Shown here piece by piece: positions 58,097 to 64,000 of a DNA stretch of 64,000 bases. The DNA is from PALSA-505 sp036501145. GTDB lineage: Bacteria > Actinomycetota > Actinomycetes > Streptosporangiales > Streptosporangiaceae. The number at the start of each line of letters is the position of its first letter. Positions within the stretch are counted from its first letter, which is position 1. The notes under the pieces are model-generated. The model worked only from the letters and a program-made list of their open reading frames with translations, had not been told where the DNA came from and searched no databases. The position numbers and the translations under genes are program-made. The stretch lies in contig DASYAV010000246.1 of the NCBI GenBank assembly GCA_036501145.1, positions 1-64,000 of the forward strand. Reading direction: 5' to 3'.

Positions 58097-59536
58097 ATGG
58101 ATCTGCTTGTCCTCCTCGCGATCGCCTGGGCCGCCGCCTACGCCGCAGAACACACCAAAGGCCAGTGGCGCGGCACCCGTGACCAGCACGCCAGGTCCCT
58201 GGCTAAGCGGCACACAGACTGGAGCCCGGGCCGGGTACGCCGGCACGCCAACCGGCGCGCCTGGTCGTGGGCCTGGCACGAGCTGCGCGGCGGATTCCCC
58301 ACCGCCCGCGGCGCCTGGGCCGAGGACCGCGAGCACATCCGCTGGCTGCGGGAAAACGAGCAGATCCAGCGGGACATGCGCCGCGGGACCCTGCGCCAGG
58401 CCCTGGAGCACGTCCGCGGCCAGCGCGCGGCCCACGCCGCCGCGATACAAAACGGCGAGACCGGCATGAGCTTCGGCCACTGGCTCGCCGCCACCGGGCA
58501 AGAGCCTGGCAAGGCGCCCGCCGGGAGCACCGGCCCCAAGCAGCAGCCGGCGGGCGTGGCCAGCGGGACCCGCCCCGCACTGCCCCCCATGCCCCCCAGC
58601 GCCCCCGCGGCCCCTGTGGCCGCCGGGACGGCACCGGCGGCGCCTGCCGGCCAGCCGGGCAGCACCGGCGGCGGCCAGGCCCGGCCTGCCGGGCAGCCAG
58701 TGCCCCCCGCGTCCCGGGGCACCGCTGCCACCCGTGAACCCGCTCCTGGCCCTGGGCCTGGGCCGGGCCCCGGCACCGCCGGGGGGCCCCAGGCGCTTCC
58801 TGCCGATCGTCCGGCGGTCCCGGCCCCGGCCGGCACTACGGGCACCGGCGAGGCAGACGGCGCCAGTGACCGCCCCGGCGTGCACCGGGTGGGCAGCATC
58901 CACGAGTACACCGCCCCCGACGGCAGCACCGCCCTGAAACTGGCCGGCTGGGAATGGAAAGACCCCGCTACCGGCGACGCCGTCTCAGGCTGGCAGCAGG
59001 ACGGCTACCGCCTGAACGGTCACACCGTTGCCGAGCTGCATGCCCTGTCACACGGCCCCGGCTGCACCTGTTCAGTCAGCGGCTACGAGCGCCAGCCGAT
59101 CCATCCCGTCCCGGAACCCGGCACCCAGGGCAGCAGCCCCGCCGCGCGCAACGGCACTCCCGCGAGCCCCGGCCAGACGGCCGGTCGTACACCCAACCCA
59201 TCACAGCACGGAGGTAACACCATGCCCACCGGAACCAGCGCCAGCTCCAGCATGGAGGCGCCGAACATCGAGGCAGCCCGCCAGGCCGCCTCCCAGCAAG
59301 CCCAGCACATGCAGGCCGCGGTCAGCGGCGGCGAGCAGTACGCCAACGACCTGCTGGCCGGCGGCATGGGCAACGACAAGGCCACCATGGCCGCGGTCGC
59401 CACCGCCCAGGAGGCCACCGCGAACGCCGCCCAGGCCTGGCAGAACGTCATCAACGGGCTCAACAGCCACCAGCAGGGCGAGGAATACGCCAACACCGGC
59501 CGGGCCGCCAAGACCGATTTCCTCCAGCACGCCTGA
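58097..59536 (+). CDS. Large low-complexity protein with possible internal start
   Basis: 479 residues. N-terminal membrane helix (LLVLLAIAWAAAYAAE), basic Trp-rich region, a 130-residue Pro/Ala/Gly linker, a Trp-rich domain (YTAPDGSTALKLAGWEWKDP), and a helical C-terminal 105 residues. At 59221 an in-frame ATG has GGAGG eight bases upstream, so the C-terminal domain MPTGTSASSSMEAPNIEAAR may also be made as a separate small protein. The helical C-terminus resembles WXG100-like small helical hairpins in composition only. Confidence 0.55.
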   Translation: MDLLVLLAIAWAAAYAAEHTKGQWRGTRDQHARSLAKRHTDWSPGRVRRHANRRAWSWAWHELRGGFPTARGAWAEDREHIRWLRENEQIQRDMRRGTLRQALEHVRGQRAAHAAAIQNGETGMSFGHWLAATGQEPGKAPAGSTGPKQQPAGVASGTRPALPPMPPSAPAAPVAAGTAPAAPAGQPGSTGGGQARPAGQPVPPASRGTAATREPAPGPGPGPGPGTAGGPQALPADRPAVPAPAGTTGTGEADGASDRPGVHRVGSIHEYTAPDGSTALKLAGWEWKDPATGDAVSGWQQDGYRLNGHTVAELHALSHGPGCTCSVSGYERQPIHPVPEPGTQGSSPAARNGTPASPGQTAGRTPNPSQHGGNTMPTGTSASSSMEAPNIEAARQAASQQAQHMQAAVSGGEQYANDLLAGGMGNDKATMAAVATAQEATANAAQAWQNVINGLNSHQQGEEYANTGRAAKTDFLQHA

Positions 59537-59570
59537 CCACCTCGCCCGGACACACCGGAAGGAACCAGCC

Positions 59571-59678
59571 ATGACAGGACGCCGCCGGGCCGCCGGGCAG
59601 CACGCCAGCCTGCCCGGCGGCGTGCCTGCCACCCGCCCGCCAAGGGCCGCCAGCATCGGCCGGCCGCACAGCGCCTGA
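59571..59678 (+). CDS. Possible 35-aa basic peptide
   Basis: ATG 59571 with GGAAGGAA upstream to TGA 59678: MTGRRRAAGQHASLPGG..., strongly basic. Fits the operon spacing but has no other support. Confidence 0.35.
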   Translation: MTGRRRAAGQHASLPGGVPATRPPRAASIGRPHSA

Positions 59679-59693
59679 AGGGAGACACCGATC

Positions 59694-61928
59694 ATGAACG
59701 GATACCACCGCGGCACCGGCCAGCCCGCCCCGCAGCGCGAGAGCGGCCGCTACCCGCTGTCACCCGGCTGGCAGCACCACCACGCTCCCGCCGGGCGGCA
59801 GCCCGCCGGGGCCGGGCCGGGCCGCGCCCGGGCCGTGGCCAACCGCGGGCACCGGCACCGCTATGCGGTCCGGCCGTGGATCGTGCTGGCCGCGGTCACC
59901 CTGGCGGGGACCCTGGCGCACGTCATCGCGCCGCTGCGGGCCTGCTGGTGGCTGTTCCTGCTGGCCGGCGCCGGGTATGCGGCGTGGCAGTGGCGCAAGC
60001 GCCAGGCCGGGGACGACAGCGCCCCGGCCGGCCAGCAGCCAGGACGGGATCCAGCCAGCGACGGCGCCCGGGCCCGGGCGGGTGAGTTCGGGACCTTGGT
60101 GCGGCGGCACGCGGCTCAGCTGTATGCGGCGGGCTGCGCCAGCGCTGCCGGGGGATGGCTGGCCCTGGTGGTGGCCTGCGGCCTGGCCGCCGGGCCCGGC
60201 CGGCTGGCGGTGGCCGGCCTGGCGGTGCCGGGGCTGTGGCCGCTGAGCTGGTACTGGTGGCAGCACCACAAAGTCCGCCCCGTGGTGGCCACGCCCGGGG
60301 CCGACCCGGATCCCGTCATCACCGAGTGGGCCGCCTACATCGGCGTTCCCGGCGGGCTGTACCCCGGCACCCGGCTGACCGCCGCGGGCACCTCCCCGGG
60401 CGCCCGGTCCTACCTGGTCACGGGGGAACGTGGCAAGCACACCACCCGGCAGCTGACCAGCGGGGACGCCCACACCAAGATTGCCGGGGCGCTGGGGTAT
60501 GACCCGGAGCGGATCACCCTGGAAAAGCCCCCGCCCGGGCCCGACCGCAACGGCGTCAACGCCCGCCTGGTAGTGGTCGATGCCCGCAACCCGCAGCTGC
60601 AGGCCCGGGTGGCCTGGCAGGGCCCCACCCTGCAGCCCGGCACCGGCCTGTACCAGGTCGGGGTGTACCCGGACACGCCGGCCTGGTGCCGCCTGTACCA
60701 GGTCGCGAACGGGCAGCCGCACCGGGCGCTGAACAATGCCGTGGCCGGGCAGCCGGGCAAAGGCAAGAGCCGGTTCATCGACCTGACGGTGGCCGAGATG
60801 CTGCACAGCGGCCTGTTTGCCGTCTGGTACGGCGACGGGCAGGAAGGCGCCTCGGGGCCCGGGCTGCGCGACCACGTCGACTGGTATGCCACCCGCCGCG
60901 GGGAGATCCTGCGGATGCTCAAGGCAGCGTGGCGGGTCGCCAAGGCCCGCCAGCGCTACGACGGCACCGTCACCTGGACCGACTCCCATGGCCACCGCCG
61001 CACCGGCCGCGGGTTCTGGCCGGCCAGCCCGGCCGAGCCGTTCCTGGCGATCATCCTTGACGAATGCCAGGAACTGCTCAAAGACCCCAAGGTCTCCATC
61101 CTGGTCCGGACCCTGCAGCGGCTCGGCCCTAAGGTCGGCATCGGCATCACCCTGTCCACGCAGGAATGGCTTCAGTACGAGACTGGCGGCGCCTCCGGTG
61201 ACCCGGCCGGGGGCACCATCCGGACCTTCGCCCAGACCGGCAACGTGGTGCTGCTGAAGGCCGGCAGCGACATGAACGCCAACGCGCTCGGCGGCTTGCT
61301 GGCCGGGGTCGACCCGCGCGCCCTGCCCGACGAGCCCGGCTGGTGCTACCTGCTGGGCGCGGGTAACCGGCCGGTGCCGGCCCGGCTGACCGAGGTGGCT
61401 GCCGACGACCTGTATGACTGGCTGCACCGTGCCCGCGACATCAAAGCCCGGCTCGACGACCTGGCCGCCGCGGCCGCGGGAGAGGGCTACGCCACCCGCT
61501 GGGACCGGCTCGCCGAGATCACCGAGGCCAGCACCGGTGACAGCGTCCTGGAGGACATCGAGGGCGAGCTCGCCGAGCTGCTCGGCGAGAACCAGCCCGC
61601 GGCCGCCGCCCCCGGCACCGCGCTGGCCGGCATGACCTTCCAGCAGGCCGTCCTCACCGCCGTGCGGGACCAGGGGCCGATCAAGCGCGAGGACATCGTC
61701 GCCGTCCTGGCCGCCGCGGGCCACACGCCTGGCAAGAGCACCATCGACCAGGCGCTGGCCTCCTGGAAGCGGACCGGCCACCTGATCAGCAAGGGCCGCG
61801 GCATCTGGGACATCCCCGACCGGGCCGACCGGGCCGACGCCGACGCCGAAACCCGCGCGGCCGTGCTCGAGCTCGACGCCCACCGCCGCGCGGCCCCGGC
61901 CACCCCCAAGGAAGAGGTGAACCGGTGA
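59694..61928 (+). CDS. HerA/TraB-like membrane ATPase of the transfer system
   Basis: 744 residues. Two N-terminal membrane segments pairs (WIVLAAVTLAGTLAHVIAPL, WWLFLLAGAGYAAWQW; LYAAGCASAAGGWLALVVACG), a domain with LVVVDARNPQLQARVAW, Walker A GQPGKGKS (about residue 350), Walker B FLAIILDECQEL, and a C-terminal winged-helix-like end (TPGKSTIDQALASWKRTGHLI). Fits FtsK/HerA-type conjugation ATPases of actinomycete elements. Directly upstream of another FtsK-like gene. Confidence 0.85.
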   Translation: MNGYHRGTGQPAPQRESGRYPLSPGWQHHHAPAGRQPAGAGPGRARAVANRGHRHRYAVRPWIVLAAVTLAGTLAHVIAPLRACWWLFLLAGAGYAAWQWRKRQAGDDSAPAGQQPGRDPASDGARARAGEFGTLVRRHAAQLYAAGCASAAGGWLALVVACGLAAGPGRLAVAGLAVPGLWPLSWYWWQHHKVRPVVATPGADPDPVITEWAAYIGVPGGLYPGTRLTAAGTSPGARSYLVTGERGKHTTRQLTSGDAHTKIAGALGYDPERITLEKPPPGPDRNGVNARLVVVDARNPQLQARVAWQGPTLQPGTGLYQVGVYPDTPAWCRLYQVANGQPHRALNNAVAGQPGKGKSRFIDLTVAEMLHSGLFAVWYGDGQEGASGPGLRDHVDWYATRRGEILRMLKAAWRVAKARQRYDGTVTWTDSHGHRRTGRGFWPASPAEPFLAIILDECQELLKDPKVSILVRTLQRLGPKVGIGITLSTQEWLQYETGGASGDPAGGTIRTFAQTGNVVLLKAGSDMNANALGGLLAGVDPRALPDEPGWCYLLGAGNRPVPARLTEVAADDLYDWLHRARDIKARLDDLAAAAAGEGYATRWDRLAEITEASTGDSVLEDIEGELAELLGENQPAAAAPGTALAGMTFQQAVLTAVRDQGPIKREDIVAVLAAAGHTPGKSTIDQALASWKRTGHLISKGRGIWDIPDRADRADADAETRAAVLELDAHRRAAPATPKEEVNR

Positions 61929-62425
61929 AAACGGCGATCCGCAGCGGCCGCAGCTGGATCCCGCCGGAATGGCGGGACCCGCTGGGGCTGAGGCTCTGGC
62001 AGCGGGCGGCGGTCGTCGCGGTGACCGGCGCGGTCAGCCGCGACCACACCTGGGACATCTTGTGCGGGCACCTGCCCCTGGTCCCCGGCCACGACGACGG
62101 CCCGGCGGCCGCGGAGGGGCAGCCCCCGGCACCGGGGGAGGGCCCGCCCGGGGGCGGCATGGAAGACGCGGTCAGCGCCCGGCGGATCGCCCGCCGCCTG
62201 TCCCGCTGGCGGCCGGCCAGCGGGGTCCGCGAGCTCACCCGCGCCGGGCTGCTGCCCGCCCAGCACCCCGCGGTGTACGCGTGGCGGTCCGCCCGCCCCG
62301 AGGAGATGGCCTACCGGGTGTGGCCGGACGGCTCGTTCACCCCCCTGGCCGTGTTCTGCCACGCCCAGCAGCAAGACCGCGACGGCCAATGGCGGCCCCA
62401 CCTGGCCGCCACCCGGATCTGGTGA
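61925..62425 (+). CDS. Hypothetical protein (166 aa)
   Basis: GTG 61925 overlaps the previous stop. SWIPPEWRDPLGLRLWQRAAVVAVTG, a Pro/Gly linker, then RRIARRLSRWRPASGVRELTRAGL and YRVWPDGSFTPLAVF. Unknown; coupled with the transfer ATPase. Confidence 0.55.
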   Translation: MKTAIRSGRSWIPPEWRDPLGLRLWQRAAVVAVTGAVSRDHTWDILCGHLPLVPGHDDGPAAAEGQPPAPGEGPPGGGMEDAVSARRIARRLSRWRPASGVRELTRAGLLPAQHPAVYAWRSARPEEMAYRVWPDGSFTPLAVFCHAQQQDRDGQWRPHLAATRIW

Positions 62426-62439
62426 CCAAGGAGCACACG

Positions 62440-64000
62440 ATGGCAACCAAACGCAAGCGCACCACCACCGCACGCCGCCGCCCGGCGGCCGCCCGCCCCG
62501 CGAGCCGCCACCCGGCCCCGCCGGGCCGTTACCCGTCCCGGGCCCGTACCTCCCGCCCGGCACGGGAGATGTCCGGGCGGGTGATCGCCGGGGCCGCCCT
62601 GGCCGCCGGGACCCTGTTCCGCGCCCACACCACCCCCACGGCCGCCGGCGTGCCCGCGGAGGACCGCCGCGACGTCGCCGGCCTGGCCGCCCTGGCGCTG
62701 GCCGCGCTGCTGGCCGCGGTCACCTGGTGGCCGGCGGCCAGCCAGCCGGTCACCTGGCTGGCCCACCTGGCCGGCGACCTGGCCGGCGTGCTGTCGGCGG
62801 TGCTGCCGCTGCTGGCCGCTGTGGTGGCCTGGCGGCTGTTCCGCCACCCCGCTGCTGGCGGCGTCACCGGCCGGCTGATGGCCGGCCTGCTGGTCACCTA
62901 CACCGGGTGCCTCGGCCTGGCCGCCGTGGTCGACGGCATGCCCTCCCCGGTGCGGGCCGGGGCGGCCGCGGTGCGCGGCGCCGGCGGCCTGGCCGGGTGG
63001 GCCGCCACCAGCCCGGCCGGGCACTTCGGCGGCTCTGGTCTGGCCGCGCTGACCGCGATCGTGCTGCTGGTCTGGGGCATCCGGGTGACCATCGGGATCC
63101 CGTTCCGCCAGATCCCCGGCCGGGCCGCCGCCTGCGCCCTGCCCGGCCAGCTCACCACCGCCCTGGCCGCCATCGACGAGACCGCAGACGGCGACGGCAC
63201 GCCGGCGCTGCCCGCCCCGGGCCAGCCCGCCGCCCTGGCCGCCCCCGACCCCGGCCCGGTGCTCGAGGTCAGCGACTCCGTCCCCTACGCCACCCCCCAC
63301 GCCACGGCCAGCACCGCCCCCGCCCCCGCCCCCGCCCCCGCAGCGGCCGGACCAGCCCGCGCCGCCATCACCCAGCCACCGGCCGCCGTGCCGGGCCCTG
63401 CGGCGGCCGCCCAGGCCGCGCCGGAGCTGCTGGCCCTGCTGCGGCCCGGGGCACCCGCCCGCACCCACACCGCGGCCAACGACCAGATGACGGCCGCGCT
63501 GGCCGGAGTGCTCACCGAGTTCGGCATCGACGCCGCGGTGACCGGATTCACCCGCGGCCCGACCGTGACCCGCTATGAGATCGGGATCGGCCCCCGCGTC
63601 AAGGTGGAGAAAGTCACCGGCCTGCAGCGGAACTTCGCGCTGGCCGCCGCGTCGGCCGACATCCGGATCCTGGCCCCGATCCCCGGCAAGAACGCGATCG
63701 GCGTGGAGGTCCCCAACACCGACCGCGACGTCGTCACCCTCGGCGACGTGCTGCGCAGCCCCGCCGCAGCCGCTGACCCGCACCCGCTGCTGGCCGGGCT
63801 GGGCACGGACGTGGAAGGCCGCGCCGTGGTGGCCAGGCTCGACAAGCTGCCGCACGCCCTGGTGGCCGGGGCCACCGGGTCCGGGAAGTCGGTAGCCATC
63901 AACGCCCTGATCACCTCGGTGCTCATCCGGGCCACCCCCGAGCAGGTGAAGATGCTGCTGATCGACCCCAAGCGGGTCGAGCTGTCGGCCTACCGCGGGG
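62440..64000 (+). CDS. FtsK/SpoIIIE-like DNA translocase, right end cut
   Basis: 520 codons visible from ATG 62440 (AAGGAG upstream); the gene continues beyond the window. N-terminal basic tail, four transmembrane segments (about residues 75-210), an Ala/Pro linker (AAAGPARAAITQPP), then the FtsK alpha/beta region EFGIDAAVTGFTRGPTVTRYEIGIGPRVKVEKV, DIRILAPIPGKNAIGVEVPN and the Walker A GATGSGKS near residue 476 with LLIDPKRVEL following. Such proteins pump double-stranded DNA in Streptomyces-type conjugation (TraB) or cell division. Confidence 0.92.
   Translation, partial: MATKRKRTTTARRRPAAARPASRHPAPPGRYPSRARTSRPAREMSGRVIAGAALAAGTLFRAHTTPTAAGVPAEDRRDVAGLAALALAALLAAVTWWPAASQPVTWLAHLAGDLAGVLSAVLPLLAAVVAWRLFRHPAAGGVTGRLMAGLLVTYTGCLGLAAVVDGMPSPVRAGAAAVRGAGGLAGWAATSPAGHFGGSGLAALTAIVLLVWGIRVTIGIPFRQIPGRAAACALPGQLTTALAAIDETADGDGTPALPAPGQPAALAAPDPGPVLEVSDSVPYATPHATASTAPAPAPAPAAAGPARAAITQPPAAVPGPAAAAQAAPELLALLRPGAPARTHTAANDQMTAALAGVLTEFGIDAAVTGFTRGPTVTRYEIGIGPRVKVEKVTGLQRNFALAAASADIRILAPIPGKNAIGVEVPNTDRDVVTLGDVLRSPAAAADPHPLLAGLGTDVEGRAVVARLDKLPHALVAGATGSGKSVAINALITSVLIRATPEQVKMLLIDPKRVELSAYRG

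Noticed and set aside
59760..61883. 707-codon minus-strand ORF opposite the HerA-like ATPase
   Set aside because: Gly/Pro/Arg-rich shadow; the plus strand has Walker A and B motifs and operon overlaps.
62311..63855. 514-codon minus-strand ORF opposite the FtsK-like gene
   Set aside because: Gly/Gln-rich shadow of the Ala/Pro linker and membrane region.

Overview
The window is very GC-rich, full of overlapping ATGA/GTGA start-stop junctions and typical actinomycete families (Prim-Pol, SpdB/DUF2637-like and FtsK-like transfer proteins, BldC-like and GntR regulators, DasR-like GC-rich operators). It reads as accessory DNA of a high-GC actinomycete: a large plasmid or an integrative conjugative element, not a core chromosomal region. 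No rRNA, tRNA or housekeeping gene was seen.

Layout. 0-11.7 kb: the start of a Prim-Pol replication protein (minus strand, runs off the left edge), scattered small orphan genes, a wrecked Tn3 transposon (tnpA without its C-terminus, resolvase without its N-terminus), three copies of a 130-aa coiled-coil family and the first of three copies of a nucleotidyltransferase/partner cassette. 10.7-11.7 kb is gene-free and holds a large hairpin and two diverged ~200-bp repeats. 11.7-13.6 kb: a 1,890-bp mini Tn7-like transposon with a perfect 5-bp target duplication, carrying a methyltransferase and a divergent TetR regulator. 13.6-29.3 kb: orphan genes, a resolvase plus endonuclease VII-like pair, nucleotidyltransferase cassettes 2 and 3, secreted proteins, a tyrosine recombinase flanked by arrays of 18-bp dyads, and a long coiled-coil protein.

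29.3-36.2 kb: a complete cargo-less Tn7-like element (tnsA-tnsB-tnsC-tniQ, each overlapping the next) with recognisable left and right ends. 36.2-40.6 kb: a MoxR ATPase / VWA protein / third-gene operon (RavA-ViaA-like) with a divergent small regulator and paired operators. 40.6-43.5 kb: a VapBC-like toxin-antitoxin pair inserted between two copies of the parB 3' end, then parB, a block-swapped parA and parS-like palindromes. 43.7-45.8 kb: a seven-repeat CRISPR array whose first repeats lie inside the 3' end of a TnpB/Cas12-like nuclease gene; this looks like a minimal type V-U (Cas12n/V-U4-like) system and is the most interesting locus.

46-53.5 kb: decayed genes, a cation efflux protein, an operon of unknown function with lower GC, and a GntR / HTH-PLD / NUDIX operon between two ~90-bp direct repeats. 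53.5-64 kb: one long plus-strand operon with a BldC-like protein, an anti-sigma-type ATPase, an SpdB-like spread protein, small membrane proteins, a HerA/TraB-like ATPase and an FtsK/SpoIIIE-like translocase (cut by the right edge). This is a double-stranded-DNA conjugation module of the Streptomyces type.

Together: replication (Prim-Pol), partition (ParABS), stability (TA, resolvase), spread (FtsK-like transfer) and defence (CRISPR-nuclease) of one mobile replicon, which has itself been colonised by Tn7-like and Tn3-like transposons.
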